A stretch of 52,747 nucleotides of DNA from Bacillus sp. AFS037270 (GCF_002585305.1 NZ_NUNF01000085.1:1-52747), one strand, 5' to 3'. Positions 24,613-32,675 are shown, counted from the first letter of the stretch. Translations and numbers: made by a program. Notes: a model not told the origin generated them from the letters alone.

Positions 24613-24645
24613 AGTAGAGGAGAGCCTGCTAGACTCTCCTCTACT
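24613..24645 (-). terminator. Terminator of the patatin gene
   Basis: AGTAGAGGAGAG pairs with CTCTCCTCTACT over a 9-base loop, followed by T-rich sequence on the minus strand. Confidence 0.75.
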
Positions 24646-25495
24646 CTTCAATATAAGAATAAATTTTATCCATGGATGCCTTTGCATCCCGGTAGCCTTG
24701 GTTATATAACTCTTCAAGTCTCTGTGGATTTCTTTCCATTCGTCCCACTTTTAATGGCTCGGATGGACGAATAATCAGCACATTACCTTCTTTTTCCTCT
24801 TTTTCCAAATAACCAAGTGTATCGTTATAAATTTGATACCTGGACCGTAAAGATTGCCGTAACCCCTTGTAATTCGGATACTTCCTGTCAACAAGGAAGT
24901 GAAATTTGGAAGGTTTTTTTAAATACCCCTTATTTCTAGTTAAAATGACAATATTCTTCCTATAACCATCACTTTGCGCTTTTTTGATTGGAATGGGATC
25001 ACTGATCCCGCCGTCTAGTAAAATTTTGTCCTGGTAACGGATTTCCGGTGCGATAAATGGCAGAGAACTTGATGCCCTTAGAACGGTTAGCAAATCTTTT
25101 CCATAATCCTGCTTATTAAAGTATACGGGCATACCCGTTAAACAATCCGTTGTCCCGACGACAAACTCGGATGGGCTGCTATAAAAAACATCATAGTGGT
25201 AAGGGACATGTTGATTAGGGATTTCATCAAAAATGAAATCCATCCCAAAGAACTGCCTGTTCTTAAAGTAATTCTTCCACGAAATGTATCTTGGGTCACT
25301 CGCATATTCAACTGTAACGGTTTTATTTCTTCCTTTTTGCTTTGATAAATAAGACGCCGCATTGCATGCCCCTGCGGAAACACCAATAACATAAGGGAAA
25401 AACAGTTCCTCTTCTAAGAAATATTCAAGGATCCCGGCAGTATAAACCCCACGCATCCCGCCGCCTTCCAAAACTAATCCTGTTTGGCTTAACAA
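24641..25495 (-). CDS. Patatin-like phospholipase (YjjU type)
   Basis: 284 residues. A serine lipase with the Ser-Asp dyad: oxyanion loop GGGMRG (11-16), nucleophile Ser40 in GVSAG, and Asp161 in DGGISDP. No signal peptide, so probably cytoplasmic and membrane-associated. The general length and motifs match the YjjU/RssA group of bacterial patatins that hydrolyse phospholipid or acyl esters. Actual substrate unknown. Confidence 0.9.
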   Translation of the reverse strand: MLSQTGLVLEGGGMRGVYTAGILEYFLEEELFFPYVIGVSAGACNAASYLSKQKGRNKTVTVEYASDPRYISWKNYFKNRQFFGMDFIFDEIPNQHVPYHYDVFYSSPSEFVVGTTDCLTGMPVYFNKQDYGKDLLTVLRASSSLPFIAPEIRYQDKILLDGGISDPIPIKKAQSDGYRKNIVILTRNKGYLKKPSKFHFLVDRKYPNYKGLRQSLRSRYQIYNDTLGYLEKEEKEGNVLIIRPSEPLKVGRMERNPQRLEELYNQGYRDAKASMDKIYSYIEE

Positions 25496-25652
25496 ATTGC
25501 CTCACCCCTTTTATTTTTATTTTTATTAGTAGCAATACATACACCTAATAGTATAGAACAACCTTTTCCCTAAAGAAAACGAATAGACTTTAAAAGAAAA
25601 GACTAAAAAACCATCTGGCAGCTTATGGGATATGTAAAGTAATGCATACCAA

Positions 25653-25678
25653 AACCCGACAAATTTATATGCCGGGTT
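25653..25678 (-). terminator. Terminator of the DUF4870 gene
   Basis: AACCCGAC with GCCGGGTT around a 10-base loop, followed by TTTTGG on the minus strand. Confidence 0.65.
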
Positions 25679-25690
25679 CTTTACTGCAGT

Positions 25691-26014
25691 TTATTTTATT
25701 AATCTAAAAATCCATGGAAACCGATATTCTTTTCCTTCATAGGCTTTAACGGCTGCTATAATGCTAAATATAAGCGCTGCAATCCCTAACACCCATAATA
25801 GGAATATCCCAATAATTACGATTGTTAAGATTCCGGCCACAATGGAATAGATTAAATAAGAAATGAAAAAGTTAAAGTATTCTTTTCCGTGAATATCAAT
25901 AAAAGTGGACTCTTCCTTTTTTAATAACCAAATGATCAATGGTGCTATAATAGGAAAAAACAAGCTTAGGACATACATTCCTGCCGCTAATAGCCTTTCT
26001 TCACTCTTTATCAT
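25691..26014 (-). CDS. DUF4870 (Tic20-like) membrane protein
   Basis: 107 residues with three or four membrane segments (starting LLAAGMYVLSLFFPIIAPLIIW). The FIDIHGKEYFNFFISYLIY stretch is the DUF4870 hallmark, a small family distantly like Tic20 with no agreed bacterial function. Start at 26014 chosen because GGGGGAAG precedes it by 7 bases; the ATG 15 bases upstream has no site. Confidence 0.8.
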   Translation of the reverse strand: MIKSEERLLAAGMYVLSLFFPIIAPLIIWLLKKEESTFIDIHGKEYFNFFISYLIYSIVAGILTIVIIGIFLLWVLGIAALIFSIIAAVKAYEGKEYRFPWIFRLIK

Positions 26015-26195
26015 TTCATCTTCCCCCATTGAATAAATTTTTTCAATACGCTAATATTTACGCTGCGTCTTTATAAAGGTTTCGTGATTTTCAAATTAAT
26101 CCGTAAAAGAAATTATCAATAGGCCGCTTTTCCTATGACACATATGTTGCTAAAATAGATAAAATACCATTAATAACGTAAAGAAAGGTTTTACT

Positions 26196-27323
26196 ATGGA
26201 TAAAATACTTTTGAAAAATGCAAATGTATATCCGGTTACTTCAGAACCGGCCAAATACACCGATATCCTTATTGAGAAGGGCAAGATTAAAAAAATAGGC
26301 AAAAATTTAAAGTCAGATTTAACAGTAAAAATAATGGACTGTTCGGACTCGTATTTATTCCCCGGTTTTATTGATGTTCATACACACTTAGGCTTATATG
26401 ATGAAGGGACTGGATGGGCCGGCAATGATGCTAACGAAACAGTCGAAGCGCTTACACCCCATATTCGAGCGATTGATGGAGTTTATCCATTAGATCAGGC
26501 TTTTAACGATGCGATTAAAAGCGGTATTACAACGGTTCATGTGATGCCCGGAAGCGCAAACGTGATTGGTGGTACCACTGCGGTTATTAAAACCACCGGG
26601 AAAAATATTAAGAACATGATTGTCCAAGAAATAGCTGGGTTAAAAATTGCCTTAGGGGAAAATCCAAAAAGGATTCACAGCCATGGCAATAGTGATTCGA
26701 TTACTAGAATGGGGATTATGGGAATGCTTAGGGAAGCTTTCTACAAAGCCCTTCATACGGATAATCCTGAAGATCTTCGAATTGCTCCGCTTGTAATGGC
26801 GTTAAAGAGGGAAATACCGGTAAGGATTCATGCGCACCGTGCGGATGATATCATTACCGCGATTCGTTTTGCAGAAGAATTTCAGCTTGATCTACGCATC
26901 GAACATTGTACGGAAGGCCATTTGATTGCCAATGAACTAGCTGGACTTCAATTAAAGGTTTCTGTTGGTCCAACATTAACAAGAAGATCAAAGGTTGAAT
27001 TAAAAAATAAAACATGGAAAACGTATCAAGAATTGACAAATCACGGTTTAGAAGTATCGATTACAACTGATCACCCTTATACACCGATCCAATACTTAAA
27101 TATTTGTGCTAGTCTTGCTGTTCGTGAGGGTTTACCGGAACAAAAGGCCCTTGAAGGAATTACCATTCTTCCTGCAAGAAATCTAAGAATTGACGATCGA
27201 TTAGGCAGTATTGAAGAAGGGAAGGATGCTGATTTAGTCCTCTGGAACCATCACCCTTTCCATTATTTAGCGAAGCCGAAATGGACGATGATTGGCGGTG
27301 AAATCGTTTATTCGGAAGGCTAA
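26196..27323 (+). CDS. Amidohydrolase family protein
   Basis: 375 residues, metal-dependent amidohydrolase of the imidazolonepropionase-like (COG1228) group. Shows the strand-1 metal motif DVHTHLG, a HAHRADD histidine, EHCTEGH and a TTDHP aspartate near the C-terminus, plus the small beta-sandwich halves at each end (SLEEGKDADLVLW-like). Likely cytoplasmic hydrolysis of a cyclic amide, dipeptide or deaminase-type substrate; sequence alone does not say which. Confidence 0.87.
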   Translation: MDKILLKNANVYPVTSEPAKYTDILIEKGKIKKIGKNLKSDLTVKIMDCSDSYLFPGFIDVHTHLGLYDEGTGWAGNDANETVEALTPHIRAIDGVYPLDQAFNDAIKSGITTVHVMPGSANVIGGTTAVIKTTGKNIKNMIVQEIAGLKIALGENPKRIHSHGNSDSITRMGIMGMLREAFYKALHTDNPEDLRIAPLVMALKREIPVRIHAHRADDIITAIRFAEEFQLDLRIEHCTEGHLIANELAGLQLKVSVGPTLTRRSKVELKNKTWKTYQELTNHGLEVSITTDHPYTPIQYLNICASLAVREGLPEQKALEGITILPARNLRIDDRLGSIEEGKDADLVLWNHHPFHYLAKPKWTMIGGEIVYSEG

Positions 27324-27401
27324 AAATGTGTAGAAAATTGGTAAAAAATATTAGCGAAAAACCGCAAAATACCTATTTCATTTTTTCTATTTTTCTTGTA
27401 T

Positions 27402-27407
27402 TATACT
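27402..27407 (+). promoter_or_regulatory. Candidate -10 box upstream of the tRNA-like leader
   Basis: TATACT about 70 bases before the tRNA-like element; no good -35 is visible 16-18 bases upstream. Confidence 0.3.
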
Positions 27408-27477
27408 GTAAGTGAAATGATTTTGGACCTGATGGATTTGGGGGTTTACGAACATAATACGGTAACAAAAAAAATGA

Positions 27478-27543
27478 TATAGGGAAGGCAAATGGTGCGC
27501 CACCAGTTTACTGGTTCTAGTGGGTTCGATTCCCACCCCGAAA
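27478..27543 (+). ncRNA. Degenerate tRNA-like element
   Basis: 66 bases laid out like a tRNA. It has a partly paired acceptor (TATAGGG with CCCGAAA, 5 of 7), a D-arm-like GGC-loop-GCC with GG in the loop, an anticodon-type stem ACCAG/CTGGT whose loop is only TTTA, a 4-base variable region, and a perfect T arm (27520-27536, loop TTCGATT). No anticodon and no CCA, so it cannot decode. It lies in the leader of the GNAT gene. Confidence 0.55.
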
Positions 27544-27579
27544 TTTTTTACGCAATTTTATAAAAAATTTCGAGGGTGG
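27533..27579 (+). promoter_or_regulatory. Long helix competing with the tRNA-like T arm
   Basis: Bases 27533-27549 pair with 27562-27579 over 17 bp with one bulged A and a 12-base loop. The first four bases belong to the 3' side of the T-arm stem, so both folds cannot form at once. Its 3' strand carries AGGGTGGACCGC, one base short of the T-box core AGGGTGGNACCGC. Confidence 0.5.
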
Positions 27580-27627
27580 ACCGCTTCTTTACACATGGGA
27601 TCGGAATGCCCTAATGGAGGGATTTTC

Positions 27628-28185
27628 ATGTTGAAAAAACGTGATCTTCATGACAGCCATACACTGTACGAGTTAATGACGCATCCAGATGTCTTCCCTT
27701 TTGTACGTCAAAAAGCTGACTCATATGAAGAATTTTTATTTATGACGAAACAAACCATTGAGGCGGAAGAACGCGGTGAAATAATTTCACGGACCATTCT
27801 TGATGAATGGGGTAACCCCATTGGTACAATCAATTTGTTTGACATTGAAGAAAATGCAGGGTTCTTAGGGACTTGGCTTGGCAAACCCTATCATGGGAAA
27901 GGGTATAATAGCCCAGCGAAGGAAGCATTTTTTAATGAACTCTTTTATGAAGCTGGAATTGAGACTATTTTTATGCGAATTAGAAAAGTCAATATTCGCT
28001 CGATTAAAGCCGCAGAAAAACTTCCTTATGTTGTGAAAGCAAATGAAACGAGAGCATCTCTTTACGCGCAATTGAATGCAAATGGAGAAGTTTATGACTT
28101 ATATGAAATTCCAAAAGACTTGTATACCTTCCATTTTTTGCGAAACGGAACAGACCAAACAGATTCTCAATTACTAGAAGCCTAA
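27628..28185 (+). CDS. GNAT-family acetyltransferase
   Basis: 185 residues. Acetyl-CoA-dependent N-acetyltransferase fold of the RimJ/RimL type, with the pyrophosphate loop HGKGYN in the motif A region (LGKPYHGKGYNSPAKEAF) and a conserved N-x-R-S-I-K-A-A-E-K segment (here VNIRSIKAAEKL). The ATG at 27628 has GGAGG 7 bases before it; the frame is open upstream only because it crosses the tRNA-like leader. The GGAGG can be masked by the small hairpin CCCT-AATGG-AGGG (27609-27621). Confidence 0.87.
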   Translation: MLKKRDLHDSHTLYELMTHPDVFPFVRQKADSYEEFLFMTKQTIEAEERGEIISRTILDEWGNPIGTINLFDIEENAGFLGTWLGKPYHGKGYNSPAKEAFFNELFYEAGIETIFMRIRKVNIRSIKAAEKLPYVVKANETRASLYAQLNANGEVYDLYEIPKDLYTFHFLRNGTDQTDSQLLEA

Positions 28186-28187
28186 AA

Positions 28188-28215
28188 AAAGCAATCGGCA
28201 TGCGCCGATTGCTTT
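28188..28215 (+). terminator. Terminator of the GNAT gene
   Basis: AAAGCAATCGGC and GCCGATTGCTTT with a 4-base loop, followed by TCTTTT. Confidence 0.85.
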
Positions 28216-28234
28216 TCTTTTAGTATAAAAACAA

Positions 28235-28387
28235 TTATTCCGATAAATTTTGTTCATTATTGACTTCACTTAGTCCCATATGGAGCAAAAATTCGTTTAA
28301 TTCCTCATTTGTTAACGTTTCAAAGCGGCCATCATGAAAAAACACTTGGGTTTGATTGGGATTAATTCGGTTCATGTTAAAACTCAT
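28235..28387 (-). CDS. 50-residue hypothetical protein
   Basis: Starts MSFNMNRINPNQ and ends QNLSE. Acidic, soluble, with a central DGRFETLTNEELNEFL segment that looks like a short folded helix-turn unit. An AGGAG site lies 11 bases before the ATG. Codon use matches neighbouring genes. No family recognised. Confidence 0.55.
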   Translation of the reverse strand: MSFNMNRINPNQTQVFFHDGRFETLTNEELNEFLLHMGLSEVNNEQNLSE

Positions 28388-28494
28388 AAATTACTTTGCT
28401 CCTTTCATAGATGAATAAATTCTATTATCTACAAAAGCAGCCAGTTTCATTCAGAAAATCAAATTGTTCAAAAACTTTTGAACTTATTTAATTT

Positions 28495-29274
28495 TTAAGT
28501 TCTTAATGCCTTACCAAGGACATCTACCCCGCCGGTTACTGGTATTATACTACCTGTAATAAAATCAGATCGATCATCAATTAAAAATTGGATAACGCGA
28601 GCAATATCCTCACCCGTGCCTAGTCTTCCCACCGAGTGCTTTTCACCGCTTAACGAAATGGATTCTTTAATGCTTTTTTCCTTCCACTCTTTTGTAATAT
28701 CCCCAGGACAGATCATATTAGCGGTAATCCCATGCTCCGCTTCTTCCATTGCAATTGTTCTTGTTAAGGAAGCCAAACCCGTTTTTGCTGCTGCAAAGGC
28801 CGATCGGTAAATCCAGCCGGGTGTGGTTTCAACACGATCAAATCCTAACGTAATAATCCTGCCCCAGCTTTGTTTTCTCATCACTGGAATAATCAGTTTT
28901 GATAAATAAAAAACCGCTGTTAAATTACCTTGGATTAAATAATCCCATTCCTCAAAGGAGTAATCTGTCAGTTTTTTTCGTTCATGTATGTATGGACCGG
29001 CATTATGAACTAAAACATCCACACTTGAATAGGCTGAGAGAGACTCATTCACAATGCGTATGCAATCCTCTTTGTTTGCAACATCACCTTGGATGGCGAT
29101 ATTTTTCGTCCCGTAATGATCATTTAATTGCTTTACTAAGAAAACTGCCTCTGACTCACTTTTTCGATAGTTGATCACAAGTTGATACCCATTTTCCGCA
29201 AGTAGTTGTGCCGTTTTTTTGCCGATACCAGAAGCTCCTCCTGTAATCAAAGCCGTTTTCTTTTTCACAATCAT
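28495..29274 (-). CDS. SDR-fold protein without catalytic residues (YtkK-like)
   Basis: 259 residues with the Rossmann motif TGGASGIGK (11-19), NAG (91-93) and the C-terminal ICPG/PVTGGVD segments of FabG-like dehydrogenases. The YxxxK catalytic motif is FAAAK (Phe160, Lys164), and no Ser stands at the usual position (ITLGFDRVE in place of ISS). NAD(P) binding looks intact but reduction or oxidation seems unlikely. It resembles YtkK of B. subtilis by length and start. Confidence 0.82.
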   Translation of the reverse strand: MIVKKKTALITGGASGIGKKTAQLLAENGYQLVINYRKSESEAVFLVKQLNDHYGTKNIAIQGDVANKEDCIRIVNESLSAYSSVDVLVHNAGPYIHERKKLTDYSFEEWDYLIQGNLTAVFYLSKLIIPVMRKQSWGRIITLGFDRVETTPGWIYRSAFAAAKTGLASLTRTIAMEEAEHGITANMICPGDITKEWKEKSIKESISLSGEKHSVGRLGTGEDIARVIQFLIDDRSDFITGSIIPVTGGVDVLGKALRT

Positions 29275-29379
29275 TACCTCGCTTAAAAGAATTCTCCCCT
29301 TATATATATGTTAAAAAGAAATCATTATATATGCAAATTTTATCTCATGTCCCTTTTTAAGGGATTTGAAGTTTTGATA

Positions 29380-29407
29380 ACGGATGGGCGAGTGGTTGCA
29401 TATGATA
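29380..29407 (+). promoter_or_regulatory. Candidate SigK promoter of the GerP-like cluster
   Basis: AC at 29380-29381 and gCATATGATA (CATATGATA at 29399-29407) are 17 bases apart, matching the SigK pattern AC-N16/17-CATANNNTA. B. subtilis gerP is SigK-dependent. Confidence 0.6.
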
Positions 29408-29436
29408 CGGATAACAACAATAAAGGATGTGACAGG

Positions 29437-29679
29437 ATGCAGACTGTAATTAATATCTTCAGCCTGAAAATACACAGTGTTTCTAACAACGGGTCTGTCA
29501 ACATCGGCGAAGCCCTTCACAATGCCCATACAGCTAATTCAAAATCCCAAGGTCAAAATTCATCCTATGGAGATTTTGCGCCGCCGACAGCGGCCATGGA
29601 GAATGTCTTTATTGATCCAGATATCAATGATATGGGTGATATCGCAAATCCATCGAACGTCTTTAGTAATTCGAGATAA
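29437..29679 (+). CDS. GerPA/GerPF-family spore germination protein, copy 1
   Basis: 80 residues, MQTVINIFSLKIHSVSNNGSVNIGEALHNAHTAN and so on: the GerPA/GerPF pattern (VNIFxxKIxSVSNNGSVNIGEALHN). GerP proteins sit in the spore coat and let germinants pass to inner receptors. Start ATG has AGGA 9 bases upstream. First gene of a four-gene run on the plus strand. Confidence 0.88.
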   Translation: MQTVINIFSLKIHSVSNNGSVNIGEALHNAHTANSKSQGQNSSYGDFAPPTAAMENVFIDPDINDMGDIANPSNVFSNSR

Positions 29680-29692
29680 AGGACTGAAAAAA

Positions 29693-29935
29693 ATGCCCTT
29701 TCAAATAAACATTTTTAATATAAAGACGAATTCCGTTGCTAACAATGCCAATATTTCTCTGGGACCTTCCGTCCAAAATAGCCATACTGCTAACCAAAAA
29801 TGGATCGGATCCAATTTTGCCTTAGGGGATCTTTCTCCATCAAGTTCGTTTTCTCTAAATGGCTTCGGTGACACAGATATTAGTGACCAAGATCAAATTG
29901 CAAACCCATCCTCACCAATTGCCAATCAATTTTAG
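29693..29935 (+). CDS. GerPA/GerPF-family protein, copy 2
   Basis: 80 residues, MPFQINIFNIKTNSVANNANISLGPSVQNSHTANQK. Same fold and length as the gene before it, about half the positions shared, but with NANISLGPSVQNSH in place of NGSVNIGEALHNAH. Its AAAGGA site overlaps the stop codon of copy 1. Probably a second coat-permeability subunit. Confidence 0.85.
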   Translation: MPFQINIFNIKTNSVANNANISLGPSVQNSHTANQKWIGSNFALGDLSPSSSFSLNGFGDTDISDQDQIANPSSPIANQF

Positions 29936-29956
29936 TTATTAGAGAGGTTGAAAGAC

Positions 29957-30427
29957 ATGTTTCCTTGGAATATGTTTCCTTTTACAAAGGATATGAAAGA
30001 ATCATTACAAAAAATGAAACCGGATGAGATTAACAATTATGTTCAGGATCTTATTGGAAAAATGATGCCCAACATGGGCAATATGATGAATGGCCAAGAT
30101 TTATTTAGCAGCTTTCAAACACCAGAAACAAAACAGAGGTCGGCCAATGTATTAAATTCATCCGCCTTTGAGACTCATGATTATGTGTTTGTAAGAATTC
30201 CCATTCGAAACGAAGACTGGCTGAATCAGCTTCGCCTCTATCATACTTCTAATCAGCTTATAGTTGAACATATTCCGGAGCGAGAGGATTCTAATACCAT
30301 CACTCTTCCAGCTATTGTTAAAAAGAAAGGCGGTACAGCAAATTATAAAGATGGAATTCTGGAAATAAAAATTCCCAAAAATATTGATATGCAATACTCA
30401 CAAATCGACGTGACAGAAATTCTGTAG
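29957..30427 (+). CDS. Hsp20/alpha-crystallin-like spore-associated protein
   Basis: 156 residues. Residues 1-65 are Met/Pro-rich (FPWNMFPFTK, MMPNMGNMMNG). The rest forms an alpha-crystallin-like beta-sandwich (VFVRIPIRNEDWLNQLRLYHTSNQLIVEH, then ITLPAIVKKKGGTANYKDGILEIKIPK) as in Hsp20-type spore proteins such as CotM/CotP. The ATG at 29957 has AGAGG 9 bases upstream; the TTG at 29948 is less likely. Cotranscribed with the two GerP-like genes. Confidence 0.72.
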   Translation: MFPWNMFPFTKDMKESLQKMKPDEINNYVQDLIGKMMPNMGNMMNGQDLFSSFQTPETKQRSANVLNSSAFETHDYVFVRIPIRNEDWLNQLRLYHTSNQLIVEHIPEREDSNTITLPAIVKKKGGTANYKDGILEIKIPKNIDMQYSQIDVTEIL

Positions 30428-30530
30428 ACGTTGATTTTTTTTGCATGTTTCCGGTTATTACAAATAAGATTAACTAAGGTAGTTATCCAGGTTCGGTTTT
30501 GAAAAAACCAATTCTGAATAGAGGGTTTTT

Positions 30531-30911
30531 ATGCGATTCATCTTTCGCTTGTTTACTTCAAATAAAACTTTTACGAAAAAAATATCGGAATTGGAAAATA
30601 AGATATCCTCTTTAGAATCAAAAATTATTGAGGTCAAAACAGAGGTAAAATCCATTAGTGTCCCTGTAGAAAAAAAAGAAAAAGATAGTCCTCCAGCTGT
30701 TCAAATTAACCACCTGCAGGTTGACCAAATCGTTATCGAACACTTAGATTATGCTAATAATTTTGGCCAATTAGGTATTAAAGAATTATCAGGCAAGTTA
30801 AATATCGGTTCAACATATGAAGGAGATATTTCCGAAAAAGTAAAGGAAATCGTGAATCAGAAGCTTGGAAAGGAAGCAACGGTAAATATTAAGGCAAAAA
30901 AAGAGGAATAA
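30531..30911 (+). CDS. GerPC-like coiled-coil protein
   Basis: 126 residues. An N-terminal coiled coil (residues 14-45: KISELENKISSLESKI) leads to VQINHLQVDQIVIEHLDYANNFGQLGIKELSGKLNIGSTYEG, the kind of segment seen in GerPC (DQLxIxxLxGTLNIG). It closes the spore cluster and ends in a terminator. Homology to GerPC is suggested by this motif and context, not proven. Confidence 0.6.
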   Translation: MRFIFRLFTSNKTFTKKISELENKISSLESKIIEVKTEVKSISVPVEKKEKDSPPAVQINHLQVDQIVIEHLDYANNFGQLGIKELSGKLNIGSTYEGDISEKVKEIVNQKLGKEATVNIKAKKEE

Positions 30912-30930
30912 CAATACTAACTTAAAACTT

Positions 30931-30954
30931 AAAGACAGCCAAGTGGCTGTCTTT
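30931..30954. terminator. Terminator after the GerP-like cluster
   Basis: AAAGACAGCC/GGCTGTCTTT with an AAGT loop, between convergent genes. Confidence 0.8.
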
Positions 30955-30975
30955 CCTGTATATAAACCCGTATGA

Positions 30976-31437
30976 TTATTGACTTTTGTGATCATCCATG
31001 TTCATTCCATCCATAGAGTGGTCAGATGTGGAATCTTCCTTCTCACTTGGTTTCCCAATCGTAAACTCTTTCTTAGGCATATTATGCATGTCCCTGGCGG
31101 TTACATGAGAAATAATATAATAAGTACCTTCTTGTTGAAATGTTTTTTCTAACCGATAAACACCATCTTCTGCGTGTTTAAGGGCAATTTTCTCGTGATT
31201 TGGATCTTTTGATCGCCAAACCTCAAAAGTAACTTCCGCATCATTAATTTTTTCCTTTCCTTGCGTAACCTTAGCCTCAAATATGATTGGCTTATTTGCT
31301 TCACCGGGATTAGGTTTTACTGATAAATTTACATCCACCATTTCCGGCATATCACCTGTTTTCTCTTGCTCATTGCTACAGGAAACAGCTACACTTAAAG
31401 ACAATATTGTAATAAGCATAAGTACTATCTTTCTCAC
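30976..31437 (-). CDS. YtkA-like lipoprotein (FixH/YtkA domain)
   Basis: 153 residues. Signal with lipobox ending at Cys20 (VAVSC). A single FixH/YtkA immunoglobulin-like domain follows (VNLSVKPNPGEANKPIIFEAKVTQG... KTFQQEGTYYIISHVTARDMHNMP). The C-terminal tail HSMDGMNMDDHKSQ is rich in Met, His and Asp, as in copper-handling proteins. Family function is unproven; extracellular metal binding is inference. Confidence 0.85.
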   Translation of the reverse strand: MRKIVLMLITILSLSVAVSCSNEQEKTGDMPEMVDVNLSVKPNPGEANKPIIFEAKVTQGKEKINDAEVTFEVWRSKDPNHEKIALKHAEDGVYRLEKTFQQEGTYYIISHVTARDMHNMPKKEFTIGKPSEKEDSTSDHSMDGMNMDDHKSQ

Positions 31438-31565
31438 GGCTTTTCTCCCCTAACTTAGTTGGTTCATTAATTGATGATTGAACACTTCCTTCACTAGCAT
31501 TGTTACATATTTACCAATATTATTGCAAAAAATAATGTTTAACAAAAGTAAGAAAGGAGAAACCT

Positions 31566-31808
31566 ATGTCAACCCCTTACAAATGTCCGAATTGTAAAAC
31601 AAACCGAAGCCGTTTTAATATTATTCAACAAGTTTCTCAATCTGTTAAGCTTGATCCTCAGTCCGGAGATGTTATCCGCCAATATGGCGAAAATGAGTTG
31701 GAACCATTTCATCTTCCCTATAACGGACCAGATTATCGAGTCCAATGTGGTGCTTGCGGTTTAATCGAAGATGAACTGACCTTCATCAAATTTGGTGAAC
31801 AAAGATAA
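31566..31808 (+). CDS. Small zinc-ribbon protein
   Basis: 80 residues with two CxxC knuckles (CPNC at 8-11 and CGAC at 67-70), enough for one structural zinc, and an acidic end. Some databases label similar short Bacillus proteins DNA alkylation repair, which I cannot support from sequence. AAAGGAGAAACC precedes the ATG. Single gene, own terminator. Confidence 0.7.
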   Translation: MSTPYKCPNCKTNRSRFNIIQQVSQSVKLDPQSGDVIRQYGENELEPFHLPYNGPDYRVQCGACGLIEDELTFIKFGEQR

Positions 31809-31815
31809 TTCATTT

Positions 31816-31848
31816 AAAAACACCTTTAGTGATTCTAAAGGTGTTTTT
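31816..31848. terminator. Terminator after the zinc-ribbon gene
   Basis: AAAAACACCTTTAG and CTAAAGGTGTTTTT, a 14-bp perfect stem with a 5-base loop, between convergent genes. Confidence 0.85.
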
Positions 31849-31853
31849 GTTTA

Positions 31854-32675
31854 TTAAAAGTGATTTTCTTTTATAAATGGTTTGGAATCCACTCTCCAAA
31901 CATCTGCAGGAGAAAACCGAATTAAATGGATCTCTCCTCGAAATGTTTGCCCGCCGACATCCTTAATATACCAATCGATTTCAGCAGGTACGTCTAAACT
32001 TATTTCTTGGGTGAGGTCTTCTGGCGGCAGAACCTCTAATCGTGTTAGCCTGACATTCTCAACTTTATCTAGGATTGGGTTCCACTTTACTTTTTGGAGC
32101 GATATTTTCGAAACAATAACAGAATCCTGCTGTTTGAAACCAGCAATATAGGCGTTAATGACCTGATAGGGATCTGCATTTGCCAGGTATTCATTTAATT
32201 TGCCCGAAGCCTTATATATCATAAGCATATGAGACAAGTCCATTGAATTGGTTCGATGGGTTGTACTTCCGAAGAAATGAATACAAAAATGACCTGGAAA
32301 ATTATTCTGCAGTGCCCCTGCTCCATGCGGCATTCCATGCATGGATGCGGCAATCCGATGCTTTTTATGAATGACATAAATAGCGCGGCGTTTCCAGCTC
32401 CATTTTCCTCCATAGATTTTTTTCATAATCTCAGTATCTTTTGTGGTTAGCGGCTGTACATCAGCATGGTGACTTCCTGCTCGTCTTTGTACCTTGAACT
32501 TTTTCCCTGTTTCCATATCTTGGATGGTAAATTTTGAATATTTCGGTAATAACTGATTAACCTTGTTCCAATCCGGCATTTCTACATTGTCCTTAATCTC
32601 GTTTGCCGCATGTACTCCATATCCATTTAGGAGGATTTGAATAACTAATAAGAAACAACAAACTGCCTTCTTCAT
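31854..32675 (-). CDS. Secreted protein of unknown function
   Basis: 273 residues. A classical signal peptide (1-23, cleavage after HA) with no lipobox. Core contains RRAGSHHADVQPLT, then SMHGMPHGAGALQNNFPGHFCIHFFGSTTH, full of His plus one Cys (GHFCIHF), suggestive of a metal or catalytic centre. Similar sequences occur as uncharacterised secreted proteins in Bacillaceae. No characterised family recognised. Single gene. Confidence 0.7.
   Translation of the reverse strand: MKKAVCCFLLVIQILLNGYGVHAANEIKDNVEMPDWNKVNQLLPKYSKFTIQDMETGKKFKVQRRAGSHHADVQPLTTKDTEIMKKIYGGKWSWKRRAIYVIHKKHRIAASMHGMPHGAGALQNNFPGHFCIHFFGSTTHRTNSMDLSHMLMIYKASGKLNEYLANADPYQVINAYIAGFKQQDSVIVSKISLQKVKWNPILDKVENVRLTRLEVLPPEDLTQEISLDVPAEIDWYIKDVGGQTFRGEIHLIRFSPADVWRVDSKPFIKENHF

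Noticed and set aside
27573..27584. A true T-box riboswitch before the GNAT gene
   Set aside because: The core motif is one base short, no stem I with specifier loop and no terminator follow, so I call it only T-box-like.
27520..27627. Upstream extension of the GNAT reading frame
   Set aside because: Crosses the tRNA-like element; the ATG at 27628 has GGAGG at 7 bases.
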